From Nymphaea colorata (Eukaryota > Streptophyta > Magnoliopsida > Nymphaeales > Nymphaeaceae): a stretch of DNA of 64,000 nt. The stretch is from contig NC_045139.1 of assembly GCF_008831285.2 (NCBI RefSeq), positions 2,922,704 to 2,986,703 on the forward strand, in the 5' to 3' direction. Within the stretch, counting starts at the first letter, position 1; each line of letters starts with the position of its first letter. Position numbers and translations under genes: made by a program. The notes beneath the pieces are model-generated. The model ran no database searches. It was given only the letters and a program-made list of their open reading frames with translations, and was not told where the DNA came from. Shown here piece after piece: positions 39,701-49,304 of the stretch.

Positions 39701-41006
39701 TGCGGATTGAAAGACTAGATTGTGTTATAGTAAACTCTGTGGAGCTAAGTGAACCAGCTTTTTCTTCGTTCTTTTTTTTCTGATCAGAAATACTCTTGCA
39801 TGGAGTATCGTATGGTATTTTCCCTTTCTTTTGTGACCTGTTTTTTGAGCCTATGTATCAACTTTCTGTAGTCTGGTTTACTGTCTACTAAATATTCCTG
39901 TCAAAAACAAATTTTCACATTTATATGAAGGGAAATTTTCCTTTAGGGACCAACTTTTGGCCGACAACCCAAAATAGAACATTGCATTTTAGACAAATAC
40001 GGGCTAATGTTTATTAACAATTGCAAAAGAAAGTTCTTAACAAGGTGGAGGCAGATGTGGGCAACATGTGAGCACTTGCTTACATGGAGTCACAAAAAAT
40101 ACTTACTTTTATGTTAACACCATAGGATAATTTTTTTTCATTACATGTTTCATGTTCCTTTAAAGTTTAAAAGTTATTACTAATACCCATTAACCAAAAG
40201 CTTTTACCTCTGTTACGTTAGAACTCAGACCCATCTAGTTTTGTCTTTTTTTTTTTCCTTTCAAATATGCATTTTCCAGTTAAAAAGAAAGAAGAAAAAA
40301 AAATACAAATTTCACATGCTTCAAAGTGCAAATCAGCCTTCAACTTAATTCATACCGCCATTTGAAAGTTGTCCGGAAATGGGAGGCCTGTATGAAGAAA
40401 TTAGAAATTAATGCTGGCCTTTTTAAGATTAAAACTACGGCCTATAGAAGCACAGAAATTTTGTAGTTTCTCTTTGAAAACGTAGTTTATAATTCAATTA
40501 TAAATTCCGAGGAAGGTCTGCTGGGAGAAAAGTCTCCTACCATTATTGCAATTCAATTATAAATTAATACATACGTCTTATCGTAGAAATATAACTACAA
40601 GATTTTGACGCCGCTTCTTTGGTTTTGAAGGGAAAGGTTAAGGAAGAGGACCTGGACTCCTTTCAATTGCCAGTCTATTCCCCAACAGTTGGAGAATTCA
40701 AAGCGATGGTGGAGATGAACGGTTCTTTCTCTATCCACGTAGCAAAAATAGTCGATCAAGGGTGGAGAGCAAAAGTAGGCCAAGGAGTCGAAGATCACAA
40801 AACTGATGATCTCCATGAGAAGGCAAGAGAGTTAAGCCTTGCAGCAAGGGCTGTGTTTCAGGAGATGGTGGGGAACCACTTTGGTGGGGATGTTGCAGAA
40901 GATCTCTTTCAGAGGTTCCCAGACACAGCGTATCAGTTCTTTGTGAATCAACCAACCGTACCTACTCTGCCACCCACTGCATTCTTCATACTGCAGAAGA
41001 ATGCCT

Positions 41007-41008
<2 letters not shown>
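36702..41008 (+). CDS. SABATH carboxyl methyltransferase 1 (FAMT/loganate-MT-like)
   Basis: S-adenosylmethionine-dependent methyltransferase of the SABATH family. It methylates the carboxyl group of small acids such as salicylate, jasmonate, farnesoate or loganate; the substrate here is unknown. Exons: 36702-36773 (24 codons), 38859-39497 (213) and 40631-41008 (125 plus stop), giving 362 aa. The N-terminus MVGGHGQNSYMHNSIHQ matches the GGxGxxSYxxNSxxQ signature of the farnesoic and loganic acid group; exon 1 ends on the conserved Gln. The SAM motif ADLGCSVGPNT is at residues 55-65, NDFNTLF near 105, PGSFYSRLFP at 126-135 and LALHWLS at 146-152. Intron 1 (2085 bp) holds three copies of a 179-bp repeat. 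A double GA tract lies directly before the ATG. An in-intron ATG at 38829 is not the start. Cytosolic location inferred from lack of a targeting signal. Confidence 0.88.
37582..38118. repeat. Three tandem copies of a 179-bp unit in SABATH 1 intron 1
   Basis: Units start at 37582, 37761 and 37940, each with tcatcygttaccggcctaaa or a near match. They end with tggttatgtgaaaaagagtt or a near match. Copies 2 and 3 are nearly identical and copy 1 differs at more places. The open frames across the units on the minus strand are repeated by-products. Confidence 0.95.

Positions 41009-41085
<77 letters not shown>
41009..41085. repeat. (TC)n-(TA)n compound microsatellite after SABATH 1 stop
   Basis: About 19 TC units followed by about 19 TA units begin immediately after the stop codon, so they lie in the presumed 3' UTR. 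Confidence 0.95.
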
Positions 41086-41087
<2 letters not shown>

Positions 41088-42517
41088 CATTCACTTGGTT
41101 GATTTAAAGCAAACCAAATAGAAAAAGTGTTAACTAATACTAGATTGGTGGAAAATATCTATCACCAATTTTTTTTGTTTTTTTTCTTAATTGTTGTTGT
41201 ATTGAATCAGAGAGCTTTGGTTAGATGGTTGAGTGACTTGAAAACTAAAATCACCATCCTTTATATTATGGTATGCACTATAAGAAACAAGGTTTGAAAA
41301 GCTACTCATTCAAAGTCTAATCATGCAGATTGTTTGGCATACCTCTTTATTGGACATCAGTTTAGGGCAGTTTTAAACTAAGTAAACTCATTGTTTATCT
41401 TTTTTCTGGTATATGCTGCACCAATATCTTGTTAGGAATGAAAGCTCTCTCTGTAGTTCCCCTGTCCGTCTCCTTATTATCATGATCAAGAAGTGCAGTC
41501 CAGGTAAAGATTGATATCTGGTACTCCTGAAAGGCAGTTCAGATCAACTGCTACAATCAAATTATAATCTCTTTCATTTAGTTGCCAAGTCTAAAATGTA
41601 TATACCTTTATAAAAAAAATTTCTGAAGTACCTCATCGTCCTTTTTTTGTTATCAGTGCATATTTGTTGCATGTAAAGGTGTGCATGCAACTTGATCTAG
41701 TTTTAGACTGTTAGTAATCCGCCCGTCAGAGGCTTTATGCCATAGAATTGAATATCTTTAACGCACCCTCAAATTGAGAGAGAGAATGGCTGCAGCAGAT
41801 TCAACTTGTCTTCTAGCTAGAATTGAAAAGGGAAGAAAATGGACATGGTGTCATTAGAACTGGCTTACTTCAACCAACGGACTGAATAGATTTGGTGGTA
41901 GATTCAAGAGTGCCATGTGCCGTCTGTTTATACTATTAATTTTTAAAAAACTTTTGTTTTAATTAATCTTATGTTTTTCCTTTTTATTTTTTCAAGAAAT
42001 AACTTTTCAAATATGTTCTACGGACACACAACCGAGTCAGCCGAATCTGTTAATCGGCCAATTCGCGGAAGCCTCACTAATTTGGCTTAAGAATCAATTT
42101 TGAATCTTTGATTTGACAATACTAAAATAAGAATACCCAGTGAATGTCATATGAATAAATGTTATATATAACATGAATTTGAGACAAATTCATAAAACAC
42201 TAAGTTATAGTATTTTTATAGATTTGTTTTAATTTTTTAAACCAAATTCATGAAACACTGACACTTCATTCTTATGTCCAAATATCCCCTTCGCTGACGA
42301 ACTGGTTGAAGATGCTCCAAACTTAAAAGTTTTGAACTCATAATTAAGAGCCTACTTGTACATCCACATATCATGATTTACCAGTTTGTTCAACCTATTA
42401 CAACAGCTGGGACTCGGATCATGGGGATCGCCGGATTCTAGATCTTTTATCAAAGAAACTCCAACGGCTGGGAGGTTAGTTCTGACATGAGCTGAGCCGA
42501 ACTGGACTCATGAAACC
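41086..42517. other. Spacer after SABATH 1
   Basis: AT-rich, no gene recognised. Confidence 0.5.
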
Positions 42518-42988
42518 TTGAAGTTAGAGTCGAGCTTGACTCGATGGAGTGAGGCTTTACCAGATTTGATGGGTATCTTATTAAAGAAACTCATTCAAAC
42601 AATCAGCTCTAGCGATATTAAAGAAAATTATCTAGACCTTGCAACGTCAAATTCAAAAGGAAACAACTATGATGATATTGAAAGCAATCATTCAAATGTT
42701 GCAACGTCGCACAGCTATGGCAATATTAAAGAAAATCATTCAACCTACAGCTATGGTGATATTAAAGGAAAGCATTCAAACTTTGCTGCAACGCCAGATT
42801 CAAGAGGAACCAGTTATGGCGTCGACAGCCGTAAGGAAAGAGCAACGTCTCACTTAAATGCAAACAGCAAAAGGAAAATGCAACGTCCCACTCAGCTTCC
42901 TCCAGCGCAACGTCATTCAATTATGGCATCAACAACAGCAAATGGAAAGTGTAAATCCAACAATCAAATAAATCCTGGTCTGGACTGA
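42518..42988 (+). other. Unidentified repetitive open frame (156 codons), Asn/Ser/His-rich
   Basis: An open frame with four imperfect 12-20 residue repeats around D/N-I-K/E-E/S-N-H-S-N..ATS..SYG, for example DIESNHSNVATSHSYG and NIKENHSTYSYG. I recognise no domain, signal peptide or membrane segment. The first part lies in the left arm of the large inverted duplication, so it may be a fragment of a repeat-rich protein gene or chance coding in repeats. An upstream exon is not evident. Confidence 0.25.
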
Positions 42989-43500
42989 AGCGTTAGGAGG
43001 AGAAGAGAAAAAGAAAGATCATAATAATTCTGATCTGGAACGTTATAAAGAAAAGATTTGATAGAATCAGTTTCACGATGACTCCTGTTGCCTTATATAT
43101 TGTATTGATAGAGAAACAATAATAAGAAAAAAAAAACGGCAAGAAAGCGTTTCCTGTGTTGACGTACGTTCCTTTGAACTGAATGAACCATGTAAAACCA
43201 TGTCTTCTTTTTTCTTGCCTCTCTCTCTTGTTTATTTTTTCTCTTTACGGTAGCAAAGTTTGAATGCTGTCCTTTAATATTGCCATAGCTGTGGGTTGAA
43301 CGATTTTTTTTAATATATGATTTTCTTTAATATTGCCATGGCTGTGAGACGTTGCAACATTTGAAGGATTGCTTTCAATATCATCATAGCCTTTTTCTTT
43401 TGAATTTGACGTTGCAAGGTCCGGATAATTTCCTTTAATATCGCTAGAGCTGCTCTTGAATTTGGCGTTGCAACTGTTGAATGAGTTTCTTTAATATATA
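42579..43500. repeat. Large inverted duplication (arms about 210 and 250 nt)
   Basis: Left arm 42579-42789 matches the reverse complement of 43253-43500 over almost its whole length, with small gaps. Shared blocks include ctctagcgatattaaa, ccttgcaacgtcaaattc, gatgatattgaaagcaat and tatggcaatattaaag. The right arm has about 24 nt the left arm lacks. The spacer is about 460 nt. A transcript through it would form a long imperfect hairpin. Confidence 0.88.
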
Positions 43501-43540
43501 TATCTCTCTCTCGGGCAGGGCAACCCCTTTTTCTAGTTTA

Positions 43541-43930
43541 TTTCATCAGGCTCTTGCAGTCAAAGTGTTCGACCTAATGTCCCAAAGAGACTAGTACTCA
43601 TGCGATGCCATGATCAAAGGAGACGCCTGCGCTAGCATGTTGGCCGAAGCACGTCCACTGTTCGAACAATTACTTACTACTTAGCCGTCGTTGATTTCTA
43701 AACACACCCTCAACGGGTGTGAGGACTTTTAGGCGCTTGAACCGCAGTTGAAAGGATTGAAGCCCAACGGGTAGGCCTTTGGTAGCGTCTTGCGTCTCAT
43801 CGGCATGCACCGTCTCTCGTGCGGCCGAGAGGTTCACGGTTATGTTCTTGAAACTGGTGCAGAGCACGGTGAAGATGAGCTAAGCGAAAAAAGCGCGGTG
43901 AGGAGTAAAGTGCACAATGCATTAGTTGTA
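43541..43930 (+). pseudogene. Fossil PPR protein gene (PLS-type) fragment
   Basis: Plus-strand translation gives ALAVKVFDLMSQRD, stop, YSCDAMIKG, which fits the PPR pattern AxxVFDxMxxRDxxSWNAMIxG. In a later frame it gives LKPNG, stop, AFGSVLR and MHRLSCGREVHGYVLETG, which fits FxxVLxAC...GxxVHGxVxKTG, then VHNALV. Several stops and a frame change show decay. Functional relatives edit organellar RNA. Confidence 0.68.
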
Positions 43931-43993
43931 ATATTTTTTTCTCCCACGACTTGTTATTTTAACTTCTAAATTGACAGGTAGAGTTTCTTATAA

Positions 43994-44165
43994 GGGCAGA
44001 GCCAGAAATTTTTGATGAGAATTATAATTTCAAAACTTTGACAGGAGCAGAAATATAATTTGTTAAAATTTTATATAAAAAAATGATATTTTTTAAAATT
44101 TACATATAAATTAATTTTTTTTTAAGGGGGCCAGGCCCCAGGCGGACGCTACCCCCTTGTCTCCT
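43994..44165. mobile_element. MITE-like repeat, 'gagccagaaattttt' family, copy a
   Basis: Starts gggcagagccagaaattttt and ends with gggggccaggccccaggc, with an AT-rich core containing ttttatataaaaaaatgat. Related copies lie at 45455-45635, 54263-54436, 54663-54840, 60910-61105 and 63305-63467. Confidence 0.5.
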
Positions 44166-44385
44166 CCCCTGCTTTCTTACATGTTTTGGTAAAAATACTA
44201 AAGAGGAGGAACTTGAATGAGAAGGACGGTGCATTTTTCCATATTAGCAAACCCAAAAAGTGAAGAAATGTGTTATTGACCTTTAGGCTCTGTTTGATTA
44301 GAAAAATTTAACGTGGTAAATTTACAACGGTAAATTTTTTTAGAAAAAAATAATGAAATTTTATCCTCTTTCGATCTGAGGCCTT

Positions 44386-45450
44386 GTTTGATTGCAGGGT
44401 CAATTTAATTGAATTTAACTGTGTTTGAAGCCCCAACTAAAGGCATTTAGTTCTGAATTTAGTGTTAATATCAAGCTTTATGTGTAACGTGCTTGATGAA
44501 GAAGTCATACAATATCCACTTCAGTTATATTACATGCAATATTGAAGCGCAAAATCATCAAAAACAAGATCAGCAAATTCCAGAGGACCTCCCAACCCCA
44601 TAAGATGAATACTCTGTGCTGGCACAGGAGCGACAAGCAATGTACAGCCTGTTAAAGATCTGCAAAGTCTGAAATTAAAGGCACACATTTTTGTTGAAAA
44701 CTGAGCTAAATCCAACCAGATTCTGCCAAGAGATGCAGTCCTACCAAGTCTCTATCTCAATTTGAAGGGCATACCTGAGTAAAGCAACAGCCAAGAGGGA
44801 TAAACCAAAATTTGCTGTTGAAGATGGTGCCTAAGTCCAGCGTGTGAAAAGAGAGAGGTGGGTTATTGTTCTGAGGTGGGTTATTGACAGAACGTGCGTG
44901 TGAGAGAGCGACAGAGAGACGCATAGGACTCACCTGGGGCTGCAAGTGGGCGACATTGGGAAAGGAGGGAGTGACGTTTGGGAAAGAGGAGAGGAAGGAG
45001 GGAGCGAGAGAGCAGTAACAAAGGAAGGAGGGAGCGAGAGAGGAGAGGAGCGACAAAGCAGCGAGAGAGGAGAGGAAGGAGGGAGCGAGAGAGGAGAGGA
45101 GCGACAGAGCAGCGAGAGAGGAGAGGAAGCGACAGAGCAGCGAGAGAGGAGAGGAAGGAGAGACTGAGAGAGCAGCTCGAAAGAGCGAGAGAGAACCAAA
45201 AATTGGCACTTCAACGGAGGGGAAAGCGGACAGAAAAGGAGGAGAACGAGAGAGCCCTAATGGCTCCTAAGAAAGTCTGCGGGAAAAAATCCGCCCTCTT
45301 GAGGTCGGATTTTTTTGCGGGTATCATTTTGCCGTTTCACTAATGGTGTTTGATGCACCAACCACTGATCAAGTGAAAGTTCCCTTCACCTTACATATTT
45401 CACTCACTCCTCAAGTTTTACCCCCGCAATCGAACGAGGCCTCAAATTTA
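44386..45450. mobile_element. TIR element of about 1.07 kb carrying gene-like sequence
   Basis: Ends are tgaggccttgtttgattgc and, inverted, gcaatcgaacgaggcctca. The style resembles PIF/Harbinger ends, but no target duplication is clear. Inside, the minus strand has an open stretch ending KFWFIPLGCCFTQ at a GTATGC donor (near 44775), followed by a stretch with GLGGPLEFADLVFDDFALQ and a stop at 44530. This looks like captured exon sequence, but I do not recognise the gene. The other half holds a GA-rich minisatellite. Confidence 0.45.
44985..45165. repeat. GA-rich minisatellite
   Basis: Imperfect repeats of gagcgagagaggagaggagc plus gacaaagcagcgagagagga, about 51 bp per unit, then shorter units of about 28 bp. 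It makes long spurious Arg/Glu and Ser/Leu open frames on both strands. Confidence 0.85.
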
Positions 45451-45513
45451 TAGAAAAAATTGAGGGGGCGGGGCCGTCAGGGGCCCTGCCCCCTCAATTT
45501 TTTCTATAAATTT
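45444..45513. repeat. Near-perfect 32-bp inverted repeat with 6-nt loop
   Basis: Left arm 45444-45475 and right arm 45482-45513 pair with one mismatch. The outer part is AT-rich (aaatttatagaaaaaattga) and the inner part is GC-rich (gggggcggggcc). Loop is gtcagg. It sits at the junction of the 44386-45450 element and a MITE-family copy (45455-45635). Confidence 0.93.
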
Positions 45514-45635
45514 ATATATAAATTAAAAAAATTATCTACCTTATATGAAAATTTTAAAAACTTATAATTGGACTCTCGTCAAAATTTTAAATTATATTTC
45601 GACCCCTCATAAAAATTTTCCGACTCCACACCTGT
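45455..45635. mobile_element. MITE-like repeat family, copy b
   Basis: Runs from the GC-rich hairpin tip to ttttccgactccacacctg, with an AT-rich core (ttataattggactctcgtca, aattatatttcgacccctca) matching other copies of the family. Confidence 0.45.
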
Positions 45636-47338
45636 TGCTGCAAATAATGCTGTTATTGTGTTTCTCCGAATAAGAGTATCTTTCCTTGGAGAACGATGCA
45701 GATGGTGTGCCAGTAGATGATGGAAAAAAAAATTGAAATATTTGAAGCAGGACTGATTAGGCTAGAAGATGCATCTTTCTCAATATATCCGAAGGTTGGT
45801 TTCTTGCTTTTCTAGAGTTGAGATTCTATCAAATGATATAAGATGGAAGAGTCTCCTTCATAAAACCTTTCAAATCAAGTTGAGTGACTTGTAACCTTAA
45901 TGTCCATTATGCGGCGTGTCCATGCTCATGTACCATATCTCGCCATTTGGTATTGACTCAGCCCTGGACCTTAAAAAAAAGAAAGGAAACTTAAAGGAAA
46001 GAGTTTCAGCTCTTGTTTGGATGGTGGGATAACCTCCCTCTCACTCAAATCGAGTTGGCATTTAGAAACATGTAAGGAATCATCTAAATCTTACCCAAAA
46101 TCAAAGCAATTTTTGAGATCAATAGAGAAAACAACGAATTATGTAGTGTCTCTGGTCGACCAGAGGTGAGGTATATGGAACTGAAATTGACTTGCTTCAA
46201 TTTGAATCAATCCAAATTATACGTTCATCTAGACTTGTAATTGGACAATGTTCCAGCCCCACCCTGATTTCAAATTCTACATTGTAAGGTTCAGTGTAGA
46301 CATGCATCTAAATTGAATTCTAGTGGATTGCATTGTACATGAGTGCTTGGTGCCCCTCGTCAATGGTCATAATTCATTTTCTTTTCTTATGAAACAGCCG
46401 ATGAGGTAAACTGTACATCCAACTGGTCGATTTTAATCTTTTAAGAAAAATACGAACAAGGTTAGACACTTAGGCTATGATTGTTTGCCTCGGATGTCAT
46501 ATTTAAAGATATGACATCAGTAATTCATATCTCATGTGTTGCACATGGAGACCTTTTAAGGCCAGACATCGAGTCGAACTGTCGCGAACTGTCACCTGGT
46601 TCGACTTGAGCTCGGACTTGAATGGAGCCGATAAGCTAGATTCGAGCTTGAAAAGTTATTTTTTAGATTTTGTGTTAATATATATATATATTTATGTATA
46701 CATATTTATAATATTTTATTATAATTAATAATATTTATATATTATCTTATATTAAAAAATATATTTTAAAATTTAATAGGGCAAGCTTGAGCTCAAGTGT
46801 TTCATATCTTTTGGTAATTATTTAAAAAATATTTTTTTAATCTTTTCACTTTTTTGGATTTTTATATTTTTTTCTCGTTAATGAAAAGGTATTTTTATCA
46901 TTATGATATACGAAAAAATTGTACGCGACCTACATAACCCAACCCAGCTTTAATAGGTATGAAGTCAATATTTGGTTTCAACATTAAATTTCATGAGAAA
47001 AAATTGCAGAACAACATCCTTGAGTACTGGCCAAAACACATCCACATACTCTTCCAAAAAAATTGTCTTCTAACCTCCCACTTTGTAATTTGTACCTGAT
47101 TTTGAAAGATCAAACTTTTTCATTTTCTAAAAAATAATGCGTCATTTGCATTAATGGACAATAAAGTTGGAGGTACATGCTCACGAATCATGACATGACA
47201 GGACGGCCTGCGCCAGCCAGTGGGCATCCTAAAGCATTTTAACCAATGCTGGTTAATGGAATGTTTCCAATTCATGTGCCCGCAGCTGATCTCCCTTTCT
47301 ACCTTAGAAAAATTACTGACATCATGAATCCAAAATGG
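45636..47338. other. Spacer upstream of SABATH 2
   Basis: No gene recognised. Around 46560-46800 there are scattered GAGCTC/TCGAGC motifs and an AT-rich core like the hAT-like MITE at 8483-8909, without clear ends. Confidence 0.45.
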
Positions 47339-47347
47339 CTATAAAAG
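47339..47347 (+). promoter_or_regulatory. TATA box of SABATH 2
   Basis: The sequence ctataaaag is 60-70 bp upstream of the start codon, at a good distance for a transcription start near 47370 and a short GA-containing leader. Confidence 0.6.
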
Positions 47348-47408
47348 ATGATTGGCAGAAGTTACTCACACACTCCTCCTGCACACACAGAAAGGGAGAG
47401 AGAGAGAG

Positions 47409-49226
47409 ATGGGGAAAGCAGCAGTTGTAATGGCTGGTGGGCATGGTCACAACAGCTACAAGCACAACTCCAAGTACCAAGTATGTAAGGAGAACCTCTT
47501 ACTTGAGTTCCGCAAAGAAGATTACTTCTTTGATGTTATTTAAGATCATGATCTTCTCTTCATTCATATAAAGCTCGACTTCTCCTGTGCGTTTGAGCTT
47601 TGCAGGATGAGCTCACAGTTTTGAGAATGTCACTTTTCTGTTTGTTCCAGTTTTCCCTTCCGTCAATTCTATTCTAACAAACAGAAACTCTCTTCAATTT
47701 TCAAGAGGTCAACCCAACCATGACTTACAGAAAAGATAGTGCTCATGAGAAAAGAATCTTGACTGAGCTACCCATTTCACCGCAGAGCAGCCAAGCCCCA
47801 TCCAACTGCAGTAACCTTTTCTTTGTCCCTTGTTCTGTTCTATGCAACTTCTGCTAAGAAGGCAGTACTCTGCTTCTTTCTTCATTGTTTTTTCTTAGTT
47901 GATGATATTGTTCTTAAAATGAAGAAATATACAATTGCATAACTGTCGCTGTTGTTTCTTTACTTGATAATATTGTCCTTAAATGAAGAAATGTACAATT
48001 GCATTACTGTTGCAGAACATGTGATAGTTGATAAAGCAAGAATAAGAATACTAGTAAGCAAAGACAACACGATTTGAGGATGAGGATCATGAAGACAAAC
48101 TAATACGCTTATTATGGAAACGGAGAACTCAAAGAACCCGGATGCATGGCTGAATATGTTAATACTTTTCAAAAGAAATTAAATTTCTTATAAACGATGA
48201 AGCTTTTAGAAACAACCTCAGAACATAAGTTTGCTCTGTTTCATCAACTTCAAACCGACACGTATTTTACCAAGAACAGTATCTACCTTTTACCGACTGT
48301 ACCCAGATGTTTCCTGCTCCTGCAGAGAAACATCATAAACGGATAAAATTATTTCTTTCATTATTTTTTCAATTTTGAAAAATATAAAATATTAATAAAC
48401 CAATAAGGGCCGATCCATGAAGCATTGAAGATAACAAAACGGCGTAAAAATCCATGTTCTTTCCAGTCTTTATTCCCTTCGAAAGAAACATATAAGATCT
48501 GAATTCGTTACTTCAAAAGATAGAAGTTAAATTTAACCATGACATTGTTACAGCGGACCAGGTGCGCGACTACAACGGACATGGTAAAAGAGGTAATTCA
48601 CCAGAAGCTTGAGATCCCAACTGAAGCGGCCACCATTTCAGTTGCAGACTTGGGCTGTGCAGTGGGTCCGAACACCTTCCACTCTATTCAGACTGTTGTG
48701 GACGCCATGAATGCTAAGATCAAGAGATCTTCGAGCCACCAAGTAGGGGCGTTCGAGTTCCAGGTCTTCTTCAATGACCAAATAGGGAACGACTTCAACA
48801 CCCTTTTCGAGTCGCTCCCACCGAACCGCCAGTACTTTGTGGCAGCGGTGCCTGGTTCGTTCTACTCGCGCCTCTTTCCTCCGAACTCGATTCACTATTT
48901 CAATTCATCCCTGGCGCTGCACTGGCTGTCAAGGGCGCCGAGTGGGCTCGTCAACAAGGGCAGGGTGCACTGCCATGGCGGGGGCGCTGAGGCAGTGGCT
49001 GCCTACGGTGTCCAGTTCAGGGCAGACATTGCTGCCTTCTTGGAGGCCAGGGCGGTGGAGCTGGTGCGCGGAGGACTCCTTGTGATGCTGTTTGTCTGTC
49101 GACATGAGTGGATGGAGCCAGATGCGCCACGTTATGACATGTGGTTTGCTCACATAGAGTCCATCCTTCGTGAATTGGTAGCTGAGGTAAGAATGTTTTC
49201 AAATAAATAAATAAATAAATAAATAA

Positions 49227-49304
<78 letters not shown>

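Noticed and set aside
44757..45343. Long frames on both strands of the GA minisatellite, including one with MAPKKVCGKK
   Set aside because: Low-complexity Arg/Glu or Ser/Leu runs; the short tail has no recognisable domain.
48638..49202. Antisense and shifted frames within SABATH exons (also at 58789-59467 and 40731-40955)
   Set aside because: Shadows of GC-rich coding exons with conserved sense proteins.
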